From the NCBI RefSeq assembly GCF_014495685.1, contig NZ_JACTVI010000040.1:1-64000 (forward strand): a stretch of 64,000 bases of DNA, in the 5' to 3' direction. Positions 41,573 to 49,800 of this stretch are shown piece after piece. The notes under the pieces were generated by a model. It was not told the DNA's origin. It saw nothing but the letters and a program-made list of their open reading frames with translations, and searched no databases. This DNA comes from Streptomyces sp. TRM68367 (GTDB lineage Bacteria > Actinomycetota > Actinomycetes > Streptomycetales > Streptomycetaceae). The stretch's first letter is position 1, and every line of letters starts with the position of its first letter. A program made the translations under genes and the position numbers.

Positions 41573-42088
41573 TCAACAGTCGAACACCGACCAGCAGATG
41601 TCGTTGCGCAGCCGCTGGTCATCAAATACGAGCTCGCGGATCGCCTCCGGGAGCTGATCGCGCTGCCACTGACACTCGAGTCGTCCCGCGGTCTCGCTCT
41701 CGCCTTCCGGTGCCGCTGCTCGTGCGGCCTTGATCGCGTAGGCGGCCGCGCCGAGCTCGTGCGCGGCGACGTGGGCGACGGCCCCGGCCTGGCCGGCGGC
41801 GTACGCGGCATGCCGTGCTGCCCCACGCAGGTCTCTGGCCGCCCCCATCGCATGACCGCCCGCCGCGCGAGCCTGCATCATCTTGACCTCGCCACGCACC
41901 CATGCCCGGGCATGCTCGATCGCCTGGCGCGGTCTCGGGTCCCCAGGCCGAGCAGACTCGAAGAGGCCAAGGACGTGCTCTGCACACGAGGCAGCCCATA
42001 GCGCGAGGAGACGATGATCCGCATCAGTGAGAGTCCCACCACGGCGGATCGTCACGAAGCGAGGGTCCCGGACCTTCGGGAGGATCAT
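41573..42088 (-). CDS. Imm5-like putative immunity protein, second gene
   Basis: A 171-residue soluble helical protein resembling the Imm5-like putative immunity family: LWAASCAEHVLGLFESARPG, PRQAIEHARAWVRGEVKM and a run of Ala-rich helices (AARHAAYAAGQAGAVAHVA). It overlaps the upstream Imm5-like gene by 4 bases, so the pair is coupled, and both are divergent from a double-HTH MerR gene. No toxin gene is adjacent. Function unknown. Confidence 0.7.
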   Translation of the reverse strand: MILPKVRDPRFVTIRRGGTLTDADHRLLALWAASCAEHVLGLFESARPGDPRPRQAIEHARAWVRGEVKMMQARAAGGHAMGAARDLRGAARHAAYAAGQAGAVAHVAAHELGAAAYAIKAARAAAPEGESETAGRLECQWQRDQLPEAIRELVFDDQRLRNDICWSVFDC

Positions 42089-42699
42089 GACTTGCAGTCC
42101 CTCCTGCGCGCATCGGCGCCACTCCCTGAGGTGTGTCCTGGCGACCGGTCAGCCGCCTGGCGCAGGGAATGATCCAGAGTGCTCATCAGCCGGGCGAGAC
42201 GACTGCTGCCGCTCGTCGTGGGCGGGTAGCGGCAGAGCACGTCGATGAGCACCGGTGTCGCACACAGCCTCGACCGTTCCAGCAGGGCATCGCCGATCGC
42301 GGGGGCACCGCCCGCCTCCAGCTCCCCGATGCGCGCAACGCTCGCGGAGGCTCGGAGAATGTGGCCGACCTGGCTGGCCTGGGCAATGGGGTGCAGATAT
42401 GCGGCCGATGCGGCGTCACCGGCGGATCGCGCGGCCAGTCGCGCGACTTCGGAGGGTGCGGACCGGGCGGCTCGATGAGCGTCGAGGGAAGTGACGCGCT
42501 GCAATTTCGTCCTGTTGGCACCGTTGATGAACGCCCAGGCCGCGTCGAGCGCTGCACTGGGGCGCGAATCATCGGGAACAGCCTGCTCAAAGACCGGCAG
42601 AACGTCCTCTGCGTGCCGAACCACGTAGCGCGCCACGACGCGCAGCTCGTCCATCGTCAGGTCGAAGTCTCCGGACACGGTGCACCTGCTCTGTGTCAT
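42085..42699 (-). CDS. Imm5-like putative immunity protein, first gene
   Basis: A 204-residue helical protein of the same Imm5-like family as its downstream neighbour: MDELRVVARYVVRHAEDVLP, PSAALDAAWAFINGA, SAAYLHPIAQASQVGHILRA and PVLIDVLCRYPP. Databases sometimes label relatives as exonuclease SbcC, which this is not (no ATPase motifs). It is the first gene of a two-gene operon under a promoter sharing a motif with the uvrA-like promoter at 26.9 kb. Confidence 0.7.
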   Translation of the reverse strand: MTQSRCTVSGDFDLTMDELRVVARYVVRHAEDVLPVFEQAVPDDSRPSAALDAAWAFINGANRTKLQRVTSLDAHRAARSAPSEVARLAARSAGDAASAAYLHPIAQASQVGHILRASASVARIGELEAGGAPAIGDALLERSRLCATPVLIDVLCRYPPTTSGSSRLARLMSTLDHSLRQAADRSPGHTSGSGADARRRDCKS

Positions 42700-42714
42700 G
42701 CCCCTGAATCGTAT

Positions 42715-42738
42715 CCTTGAAAGCTCGGTGGAGACTTT
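42715..42738 (-). promoter_or_regulatory. Shared MerR-locus motif
   Basis: On the minus strand, AAAGTCTCCACCGAGCTTTC followed by AAGG parallels AAAGTCTCAACAAAGCACTT at 26939-26964. It ends 15 bases before the start of the Imm5-like gene and lies 51 bases from the MerR start on the other strand. Confidence 0.5.
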
Positions 42739-42789
42739 GCGACTCGTTTTCCACCTTACGTGCGTCCGAAACCCTCAATCGGAGGTGAC

Positions 42790-43503
42790 ATGCGACCCGT
42801 GGATCTGGCTCGTCAGCATGGCCTCTCCACGCAGGCGGTTCGCAACTACGAGGACGCCGGCATCATCCCGCCTGCTCACCGCAGCCGGACGGGGTACCGG
42901 GACTACACCGCCACCCATGCCGCTGGCCTCGCGGCCTACCTGGCGCTTGTCCCTGCCTTCGGCTACTCGACGAGTCGGCACATCATGCATGCCGTCACCA
43001 GCGGTCAGCTGGACGAAGCACTGGAGTACATCGACGCTGGGCACGCGCTCCTGGCTCGCGACCGCAACACGCTACGAACCGTCGAAGCGACGCTTTCCCG
43101 TCTCGGAGCCGCCACCCCAGATGCAACCGCCAGCACTCGGGCGCCGTACAGCATCGGTGAACTCGCCCGCCGCCTCGGGCTCAACCCGGCCACCCTGCGA
43201 ACCTGGGAACGCGCTGGAGTCCTCACCCCACAACGCGACCCGCGCACCGGGCACCGCCAGTACCTCGCGCTGGACGTGCGCGACGCCGAACTGGCGCACC
43301 TGCTGCGCCGAGGAGGCCAGCCCCTAGGCACCATCGCCACCGTCCTCGGACAACTCCGCGACGCTGGCAGCCTCAAAGCGCTCGCCAGGGCACTGGAAGA
43401 GTGGCGGCGCGACCTCAGGTCCCGCGGAACGGCCCAGCTGTACGCCGCCAGTCAGCTCTCCACCTACCTCGACGCCTTGGACAGATCCGCGCGAACCGGC
43501 TGA
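42790..43503 (+). CDS. MerR-type regulator with two HTH domains (TioE-like)
   Basis: A 237-residue paralogue of the protein at 27018, with the same two-module build. The first HTH is RPVDLARQHGLSTQAVRNYE (residues 2-21), and the second is YSIGELARRLGLNPATLRTW near residue 118. The ribosome site GGAGGTGA is strong. It is divergent from the Imm5-like pair, which it probably controls. There is no obvious effector-binding cysteine pattern, so a small-molecule or DNA-damage signal is possible but unproven. Confidence 0.87.
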   Translation: MRPVDLARQHGLSTQAVRNYEDAGIIPPAHRSRTGYRDYTATHAAGLAAYLALVPAFGYSTSRHIMHAVTSGQLDEALEYIDAGHALLARDRNTLRTVEATLSRLGAATPDATASTRAPYSIGELARRLGLNPATLRTWERAGVLTPQRDPRTGHRQYLALDVRDAELAHLLRRGGQPLGTIATVLGQLRDAGSLKALARALEEWRRDLRSRGTAQLYAASQLSTYLDALDRSARTG

Positions 43504-43728
43504 GCCTCGACCGGAACTCGGAAGAGCCGGTTTCGTATGCCACACGCCGCATGATTCATGTCCGTGAATAAGGATCAAGTACGGGTCTATTGACGCGTCC
43601 ACGGCATCCGCTTAGCTTCCAGAGAAAGCGCTTACCACCGCCCCGTTCCCGTCGGGCTGCCCCGCCCGCCGGTCCGTCGTGTTCACGTTCCCGAACGCAG
43701 GATGACCCAACCAAACTGGAGACCCACG

Positions 43729-45297
43729 ATGCGAGTGAGACCCGTGATCGCGAGCGCCGGCCTGGTGGCCGGCACGCTCGTCGCGCTGTCCGGCACCTCG
43801 GCACAGGCGGCGACCACGCTCTACCAGGCCGAGACTTCCCCGGCGGTCTGCACCGGCACCATCGACTCCAACTGGTCCGGCTACACCGGCAACGGCTTCT
43901 GCAACGGCGTCAACGCGGCCGGCGCCTACGCCCAGTTCACCGTGACCGCACCCGCATCGGGCACGGCGACACTGAAGGTCCGCTTCGCCAACGGCAGCAC
44001 CACCGCGCGCCCCGCGAGCCTGATCGTCAACGGCTCCACGGTGCAGACGCCGTCGTTCGAGGTCACGGGCGCCTGGTCCACCTGGGCCACCAAGACGCTG
44101 ACCGTGCAGCTCAAGGCGGGCAGCAACACCATCCGGCTGAACCCGACCACCTCCGGCGGCCTGCCCAACATCGACTCCCTGGAGGTCGAGACGGGCGGCA
44201 GCAACCCGTCACCCACTGGCCCCGCGCTGTACGTCGCGCCGAACGGCACGGACGGCGCCGCCGGCACCGAGTCGAGCCCGACGACCCTCACCTCGGCGAT
44301 CTCCCGCATCACCCCCGGCGGGACGATCTACCTGCGCGGCGGGACGTACCGCTACTCGCAGACGGTCACCATCCCGGCGGGCAAGAACGGCACCTCGGGC
44401 GACCGCACGGAACTGTTCGCCTACCCGGGCGAGACCCCGGTGCTGAACTTCTCGGCCCAGAGCGAGGCCACGTCGAACCGCGGCCTCGCCGTCAACGCGT
44501 CGTACTGGCACGTCAAGGGCCTCGTCGTCGAACGGGCCGGTGACAACGGCATCTTCGTCAGCGGCAGCAACAACGTCATCGAGCGCACGGTGACGCGCCA
44601 CAACCGTGACTCGGGGCTGCAGCTCTCGCGGGCGCTCTCCAGCACACCCAAGGACCAGTGGCCGTCCAACAACCTCATACTGAGCGCTCAGTCGCACGAC
44701 AACGTCGACTCCGACGGCGAGGACGCCGACGGCTTCGCGCCGAAGCTCACCGTCGGCCCCGGGAACGTCTTCCGCTACACCGTGGCCCACAACAACATCG
44801 ACGACGGCTACGACCTCTACACCAAGAGCGAGACGGGCCCCATCGGCGCGGTGACCATCGAGGACTCCCTCGCCTACGACAACGGCACCCTCAGCGACGG
44901 CTCCCAGGCCGGGAACGGCGACCGCAACGGCTACAAGCTCGGCGGCGACGACATCGGGGTCAACCACACCGTCCGGCGCAGCATCGCCTACGAGAACGGC
45001 AAGCACGGGTTCACCTACAACAGGAACCTCGGCAGGATGACGGTGTCGGACAACGCGAGCATCGGCAATGAGGAGCGCAACTTCAACTTCGACGGCGGCT
45101 CCTCGGTGTTCCGGAACAACACCTCGTGCAACAGCGGATCGAACGACCGGATCATCGGCGACGCCGACCGCTCGAACCAGTTCTGGTCCGGCTCGAACGG
45201 CTCTCGCTGCTCCTCCTACTCCGGCGCCCTGGACTGGTCCTTCGCCTCGGACGGCCGCCTCGTGGTGACCTTCGGGGGCAGCACGGTGACGCCGTGA
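43729..45297 (+). CDS. Secreted pectate lyase-like protein (PL9, with CBM)
   Basis: A 522-residue exported protein. A Sec signal peptide ends near residue 27 (SGTSAQA). Residues 30-165 form a carbohydrate-binding module of the CBM6/35 type (YQAETSPAV, AQFTVTAPASGTATLKV). The rest is a right-handed beta-helix similar to PL9 pectate lyases, with DSDGEDADGFAPKLTVG and NGYKLGGDDIGVNHT carrying the acidic Ca-binding and lysine residues. It should cleave pectin by beta-elimination outside the cell. The ATG at 43729 has GGAG upstream; an earlier ATG at 43702 would spoil the signal. Confidence 0.85.
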   Translation: MRVRPVIASAGLVAGTLVALSGTSAQAATTLYQAETSPAVCTGTIDSNWSGYTGNGFCNGVNAAGAYAQFTVTAPASGTATLKVRFANGSTTARPASLIVNGSTVQTPSFEVTGAWSTWATKTLTVQLKAGSNTIRLNPTTSGGLPNIDSLEVETGGSNPSPTGPALYVAPNGTDGAAGTESSPTTLTSAISRITPGGTIYLRGGTYRYSQTVTIPAGKNGTSGDRTELFAYPGETPVLNFSAQSEATSNRGLAVNASYWHVKGLVVERAGDNGIFVSGSNNVIERTVTRHNRDSGLQLSRALSSTPKDQWPSNNLILSAQSHDNVDSDGEDADGFAPKLTVGPGNVFRYTVAHNNIDDGYDLYTKSETGPIGAVTIEDSLAYDNGTLSDGSQAGNGDRNGYKLGGDDIGVNHTVRRSIAYENGKHGFTYNRNLGRMTVSDNASIGNEERNFNFDGGSSVFRNNTSCNSGSNDRIIGDADRSNQFWSGSNGSRCSSYSGALDWSFASDGRLVVTFGGSTVTP

Positions 45298-45329
45298 TCC
45301 CGCGCAGGGCGGCGCCCCGGTGACCCGCG

Positions 45330-45363
45330 CCCCTGACACCGGCCGACTGGCCGGTGTCAGGGG
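45330..45363 (+). terminator. Bidirectional terminator after the pectate lyase
   Basis: CCCCTGACACCGGCC pairs perfectly over 15 bp across GACT. It lies 33 bases past the lyase stop and reaches into the last codons of the TetR gene on the other strand, so it can end both transcripts. Confidence 0.8.
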
Positions 45364-45998
45364 CACCTCCTTGTCTGCCGCGAGGAGGAGCCAGCGGCGC
45401 CCGTGAACACGCGGTCCAGGTGGTAGCGCAGCACCCGCAGCGCTGCCTCGGGGGTGCGGCGGCCGACCAGGACGCTCGTGCCCAGGCCGTGGCCGAGGGC
45501 GAGCAGGCGGGCGGACTCGGTGTCCGGGTCGGCGCCCTCGTCGAGGAGGCCGTCGGACTGCGCCTGGCGCAGCAGGCCGGCGAGTTGGGCCTCCAGGCGG
45601 TCGGGGCCCTGCGCGAAGGACTGGGCCGCGAGGTCCGGGTCGGTCATCGCGAGCATCGCGCACGAGGTCCACAGGATGTGGAAGGTCCGGCTGTCCTCGT
45701 CGGTGGGCAGGGCCTCGGCGAGCAGCGCCTCGACGCGGGCCCGCGGTGACGCCGGCTGCGGTTGCGCGGCCAGCCGGTCGGCCCAGCGGGCGTGGCTGCG
45801 CTCCTCCAGGTGCCGCAGCGCGACGAGCATCAGGCGGCCCTTGGTCTCGAAGTAGTACTGCACGAGCCGCAGCGAGACCCCGGCCTCGGCCGCGACCCCG
45901 CGCATGGTCACGGCGTGCACGCCGTCGCGGGCGGCGACGCGGACGAAACCGTCGATGATCTGGGCCCGGCGCTGGGCGTGGTCGGCGGTTCTGGGCAC
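45357..45998 (-). CDS. TetR-family repressor of the MFS exporter
   Basis: A 213-residue TetR protein: IIDGFVRVAARDGVHAVTMR then GVAAEAGVSLRLVQYYFETK form the HTH, with a helical C-terminal domain of the TetR_C_6-like sort. It is divergent from an MFS drug exporter with a perfect 15-bp palindrome between them, so it very likely represses that gene and itself. Confidence 0.88.
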   Translation of the reverse strand: MPRTADHAQRRAQIIDGFVRVAARDGVHAVTMRGVAAEAGVSLRLVQYYFETKGRLMLVALRHLEERSHARWADRLAAQPQPASPRARVEALLAEALPTDEDSRTFHILWTSCAMLAMTDPDLAAQSFAQGPDRLEAQLAGLLRQAQSDGLLDEGADPDTESARLLALGHGLGTSVLVGRRTPEAALRVLRYHLDRVFTGAAGSSSRQTRRCP

Positions 45999-46069
45999 GG
46001 TGCTCCTTCATTCCCGGCAGGCATGGCCGCAGGTGTTCCCGGCAGGCGTGCCCGGCAGGGCCCGCGTTT

Positions 46070-46084
46070 TGATACGACGTATCA
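46070..46084. promoter_or_regulatory. TetR operator (perfect palindrome)
   Basis: TGATACG-A-CGTATCA is perfect over 15 bases, in the 115-base space between the TetR and MFS starts and 29 bases before the MFS GTG. It probably overlaps the MFS promoter. Confidence 0.7.
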
Positions 46085-46113
46085 TAAAGGTCCCGCGGAC
46101 ATGGGAGGGCGGC

Positions 46114-47553
46114 GTGGGGCGACAGGACGACGGCACGGCCCTGGAACACGTACCGGCGGGAGCAGGGGGTGGGCGGCGGCGTGCGGGGTGGGTGCTCGCC
46201 GTGGCCAGTGCCGCGCAGTTCCTGGTTGTGCTGGACGTGTCGGTGGTGAACGTCGCCCTGCCGTCGATCCGTTCCGCCCTCGGTTTCGCTCCGGCGGACC
46301 TGTCCTGGGTCGTCAACGCCTATGGGCTCGCCTTCGCGGGTCTGCTGCCACTGGGCGGCAGGCTCGCCGACGTGCTCGGGCACGCGCGCGCCTTCGTGCT
46401 GGGCCTGGCCCTGTTCGCGGCGGCGAGTCTGGCGGGCGGGCTGGCCGGGGCGCCGGGTCCGCTCGTCGCCGCCCGCGCGGTGCAGGGCGCGGGCGCGGCG
46501 CTGCTCGCCCCCGCCACGCTCACCGTCCTCACCGGCACGTTTCCCGAGGGGCCGGCGCGGACGCGGGCGCTCGCGGTGTGGACGGCGGTGGGGGTCGCGG
46601 GCGGCGCTGCGGGCAACCTCGTCGGCGGAACGCTGACGGAGTACCTGTCGTGGCGTTCGACCCTGCTGGCCAACGTGCCGGTCGGGGCGGCGGGCGCGCT
46701 GCTCGCCCTGCGCGTCCTGCCGGGCCGACGGCCGGGCCGGGGCGGGCGTCCCGGCCTCGACGTCCCCGGCGCCGTGCTGGCGACGGCGGGCCTGGCCGCC
46801 CTCAGCTACGGTCTGACGCGCACGGAGTCCCACGGCTGGCACGACCCGGTGACGCCCGGCGCGATGGCGGCCGGGGCGCTGACGCTGGCGGCGTTCGCGT
46901 GGTTCGAGGCGCGGCTCGCCCGGAGCCCGCTCGTACCGCTGCGGTTGCTGCGCCTGCGCTCGGTGGCGGTCGGGAACGTGATCCTGCTGCTCACCGGCGG
47001 CTGCCTCATCCCGATGTGGTACTTCCTCTCCCTCTACATGCAACAGGTCCTGCACTACGGCCCGTTGCGCACCGCCGTCGGCTTCCTCCCGCACACCCTG
47101 CTGACCATGGCCGTCGCCGCCCGCCTCGCCCCGCGCCTGCTGACGTACGCCGCCCCGCGCACGCTGATCGCCGGCGCCGCCGTCCTCTGTGCGGCCGGGT
47201 TCTGGTGGCAGAGCCGCATCGGACCCGACAGCGGGTACGCCGACGGGGTGCTCGGACCCGCGCTGCTGGTCTCGGCCGGGAGCGGGCTGCTGCTCACCCC
47301 GGTCACCTCCGCCGTCACCAGCGGCGTGGACCCGGCCGACGCGGGGGCCGCCTCCGGGCTGATGAACACCGCCAAGCAGGTCGGCGGCGCCCTCGGTCTC
47401 GCCGCGCTGTCCGCCCTGGCCGCCGCCGACGCGCCCGGTGTGCGGGCCCTGACGGCCGGGTACGCGCGGGCGTTCCTGGCCATCGCCGTGGTCCTGGCCG
47501 CCGTAGCCGCTGTGTCGCTCGCCCTGCCCCGGCAGAACGACCCGTCGCATTAG
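46114..47553 (+). CDS. DHA2-type MFS drug exporter (14 helices)
   Basis: A 479-residue major facilitator of the EmrB/QacA (DHA2) group that exports drugs with proton antiport. The motif LDVSVVNVALPSI at about residue 40 marks DHA2. GGRLADVLGHARAF matches motif A and the GGAAGNLVGG loop matches motif C. About 14 helices are visible. The GTG at 46114 has GGAGGG upstream. The substrate is unknown. Confidence 0.9.
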   Translation: MGRQDDGTALEHVPAGAGGGRRRAGWVLAVASAAQFLVVLDVSVVNVALPSIRSALGFAPADLSWVVNAYGLAFAGLLPLGGRLADVLGHARAFVLGLALFAAASLAGGLAGAPGPLVAARAVQGAGAALLAPATLTVLTGTFPEGPARTRALAVWTAVGVAGGAAGNLVGGTLTEYLSWRSTLLANVPVGAAGALLALRVLPGRRPGRGGRPGLDVPGAVLATAGLAALSYGLTRTESHGWHDPVTPGAMAAGALTLAAFAWFEARLARSPLVPLRLLRLRSVAVGNVILLLTGGCLIPMWYFLSLYMQQVLHYGPLRTAVGFLPHTLLTMAVAARLAPRLLTYAAPRTLIAGAAVLCAAGFWWQSRIGPDSGYADGVLGPALLVSAGSGLLLTPVTSAVTSGVDPADAGAASGLMNTAKQVGGALGLAALSALAAADAPGVRALTAGYARAFLAIAVVLAAVAAVSLALPRQNDPSH

Positions 47554-47669
47554 AGGCCGCGCAGATAGGCGGCGCGGAAAGCCTCGGCAACGATGTGGGC
47601 ACAGGCCCCAGTGATCATGCAGCTGCGACGCTCTGTAACCACTGGCGAGACCTGTGCCAGTCCTTTGTT

Positions 47670-48446
47670 TCAGGCCGCCTGCCTGGCCAGCCTGTACAGG
47701 GTCCTTGCGGCAGATGATCCGGGGTCGGCCGTGATCAGGACGACTTCCTGGTCATCCTCGGGTACGAGCAGGACATCGCAGTTCAAGCGCAGCGTGCCGG
47801 CCTCCGGGTGGTGGAGGGTCTTGGTGCGGTGCCCGGGGGGGCTGCCGACGTGCAGTTCGGCCAGCAGGGCCGACAGCTGCGGGTCATGCGGGTAGCGGTC
47901 GGCGGCCCGGCGCAGCCGCGCCACCACAATGTGCCCGAACTCCTCAGCGCTGGAGCTCTCGTACATCCGCCCCTGGCCCAAGAAGCGGCGCCGGGCCAGG
48001 TTCGTCGTCCCGCCTCCGAGATCGCCGCCGAGCAGTACCTGGGCCAGGGGGTTCCAGGCGACGACGCCGTACGCCGCGTCAGTGACGATGGCACCGGTCT
48101 CGGGCAACCGCTCCAGCATCCGGGCCACATGCGGGCGTACCCGGCGCACGGCGCTGATGCCGGGCGGCGCGCTCGATCCCGCCAGGCGGAACAGGTGGCT
48201 GCGCTCGGCCGACGTGAGCCGCAGCGCCTGGGACAACGCTTCCAGGATCCGGGCCGACGGCCGCGGGCCCCGGGCCTGCTCCAGCCGCGTGTAGTAGTCG
48301 ACCGACATATGGGCGAGCTCGGCCACCTCTTCGCGGCGCAGGCCCGGTGTACGGCGAACGGTGCCCGTCGCCGTCAGCCCGATTTCGTGCGGACGCAGGC
48401 CCGCCCGGCGGTCCCGCAGGAAGCGGGCCAGCTCCTGCCGCGCCAT
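47670..48446 (-). CDS. XRE regulator with MmyB-like domain
   Basis: A 258-residue HTH regulator: RPHEIGLTATGTVRRTPGLR then EEVAELAHMSVDYYTRLEQA form the DNA-binding domain. The rest is the PAS-like MmyB ligand domain (VVAWNPLAQVLLGG). The ATG at 48446 has GGAGGAGG upstream. It is divergent from an SDR gene, a frequent pairing in Streptomyces where the regulator represses the oxidoreductase. Confidence 0.87.
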   Translation of the reverse strand: MARQELARFLRDRRAGLRPHEIGLTATGTVRRTPGLRREEVAELAHMSVDYYTRLEQARGPRPSARILEALSQALRLTSAERSHLFRLAGSSAPPGISAVRRVRPHVARMLERLPETGAIVTDAAYGVVAWNPLAQVLLGGDLGGGTTNLARRRFLGQGRMYESSSAEEFGHIVVARLRRAADRYPHDPQLSALLAELHVGSPPGHRTKTLHHPEAGTLRLNCDVLLVPEDDQEVVLITADPGSSAARTLYRLARQAA

Positions 48447-48462
48447 GCCACCTCCTCCCACT

Positions 48463-48475
48463 GCCTGGTACAGGC
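48463..48475. promoter_or_regulatory. Candidate operator of the XRE/SDR pair
   Basis: GCCTG-GTA-CAGGC is a perfect 5-3-5 inverted repeat in the 71-base space between the two divergent starts. It is the likely site of the MmyB-type regulator. Confidence 0.5.
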
Positions 48476-48517
48476 TGTCCCTGGCAAAGCGCCCACGGCC
48501 AGGGAACGGTAGTTGTC

Positions 48518-49234
48518 ATGAACGATCGCACAGCTTTGGTCACCGGTGCCAACAAGGGCATCGGCAAGCACATCGCCCGGCTGCTCGCCGCCGAGGGCCT
48601 CACCGTGTACGTGGGCTCCCGCGATCCCGGGCGCGGAAAGCGGGCCGTCGAGGAGCTAGGCGACGGCGCCCGCCTGCTGGTCCTCGACGTGACAGATCCT
48701 GACGGCATCGCACGGGCCGCGGCTCAGGTGGACCGCCTGGACGTGCTGGTCAACAATGCCGGGATCTCGCCGTCACTCGCCCCGCCGGCCGACACCGGCG
48801 TCGAGGAGTTCCGGCGCACGTACGAGACCAACGTGTTCGGGGTGGTGGCGGTGACCAATGCCTTCCTGCCCGCCCTGCGCCGGTCCCCGCACCCGCGCAT
48901 CGTCAACGTCTCCAGTGGCACCGCGTCGCTGACCTGGAGCACGAACCCCAACCCCCAGTTCGCTCCTGGAAGCGGTGGCGCCGCCGCTTACCGGTCGTCC
49001 AAGGCCGCCCTCAATGCCCTCACCGTCCTCTACGCCCAGACGCTGGCCGAGGAAGGCTTCAAGGTCAACGCGCTCGCCCCCGGCCTTCGGGCCACCGACC
49101 TCAACCCCCGGGCCGCCGCTGCCGGCGGCGACCCGGCCGAGGCCGCCCAGGAAGCCGTCCTCCTGGCCCTGCTGCCGGACGACGGCCCCACGGGAGGCTT
49201 CTTCTCCTGGGACGGAACGCCCGTGCCCTGGTGA
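48518..49234 (+). CDS. SDR-family oxidoreductase
   Basis: A 238-residue classical short-chain dehydrogenase with NADP-binding TGANKGIG (residues 8-15), NNAGIS (about 78), the catalytic Ser in NVSSGTAS and YRSSK (Tyr and Lys, about residue 156). Substrate unknown. It ends GTPVPW. It is divergent from the XRE regulator, and a second, decayed SDR follows it on the opposite strand. Confidence 0.88.
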   Translation: MNDRTALVTGANKGIGKHIARLLAAEGLTVYVGSRDPGRGKRAVEELGDGARLLVLDVTDPDGIARAAAQVDRLDVLVNNAGISPSLAPPADTGVEEFRRTYETNVFGVVAVTNAFLPALRRSPHPRIVNVSSGTASLTWSTNPNPQFAPGSGGAAAYRSSKAALNALTVLYAQTLAEEGFKVNALAPGLRATDLNPRAAAAGGDPAEAAQEAVLLALLPDDGPTGGFFSWDGTPVPW

Positions 49235-49244
49235 GCGCGCTGAC

Positions 49245-49465
49245 ATCCGGAAGCACTCGGCGGGGCGCCTTCACCGCGCGCGTAGCCACCATCGACCAGG
49301 TGAAGGCTGCTGTGGACGCCGCGCGGTCGGACAGCAGCGCTCACGGCCGCTCAGCAGCGGCGTGTCAACGAAGCCGGGGGGCGACGGCATTGACTCGCAC
49401 GCCCCGGGTTTCGAGAGCGGCCGTCCTCCTCAGGCTGAAGCCGTGCTTGGCAGCAGCGCAAGGAG
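49245..49465 (-). pseudogene. C-terminal remnant of another SDR
   Basis: The minus strand gives AAAKHGF (active-site lysine region), RTAALETRGVRVNAVAP, then after a one-base insertion in a C run GFVDTPLLSG. Farther on comes LHLVDGGYARG, an SDR C-terminus. The N-terminal half and its Rossmann motif are missing, replaced by the transposase remnant. It is not a copy of the intact SDR beside it. Confidence 0.62.
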
Positions 49466-49489
49466 GCTGCGCAGACAGGTGCGCGCTCA

Positions 49490-49790
49490 TGGGCGGCGGT
49501 TCGGGCGGTTGTTCCAGCGGTGGGTGGTCCAGGCCCGGCGGATCAGGCTGCGGACGGCGATTGATGGTGTCGGAGAGGTCGAAGAAGGCGTGGATGACCG
49601 TCGCGCGGCGCTCGTGGCAACGGGCGAGGCGGTGGAAGGCGTTCTGCCAGGCGTGGGTGCGTTCGACGTGCCATCGCCGGCTCGCCTGGATCGGTGCCTT
49701 CTCGCCCTTGTGCGCGACGCGGCCGTGCAGGGACCTGTGCCCGCCTCGATGCCGGGGCTCCCCAAGCCGCCTATCTGCGCGACCTCTTAG
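49490..49790 (-). pseudogene. IS5-family transposase C-terminal remnant
   Basis: AHKGEKAPIQASRRWHVERT then AWQNAFHRLARC and ERRATVIHAFFDLSDTI match the C-terminal part of an IS5-type transposase. After a frame change the ending reads IAVRSLIRRAWTTHRW. The N-terminal catalytic aspartates and the inverted repeats are not visible. It lies between the SDR remnant and the ABC exporter genes. Confidence 0.7.
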
Positions 49791-49800
49791 GCATGGGGCA

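Noticed and set aside
42255..42494. Plus-strand small frames inside the Imm5-like gene
   Set aside because: They are shadows. The minus frame has the family motifs and a coupled downstream partner.
44209..47550. A 1113-codon minus-strand frame across the pectate lyase, TetR and MFS genes
   Set aside because: It spans three recognisable genes in other frames and shows only compositional residues.
49480..49800. Complete insertion sequence
   Set aside because: Only the C-terminal part of the transposase is present, and no terminal inverted repeats or target duplication could be found.
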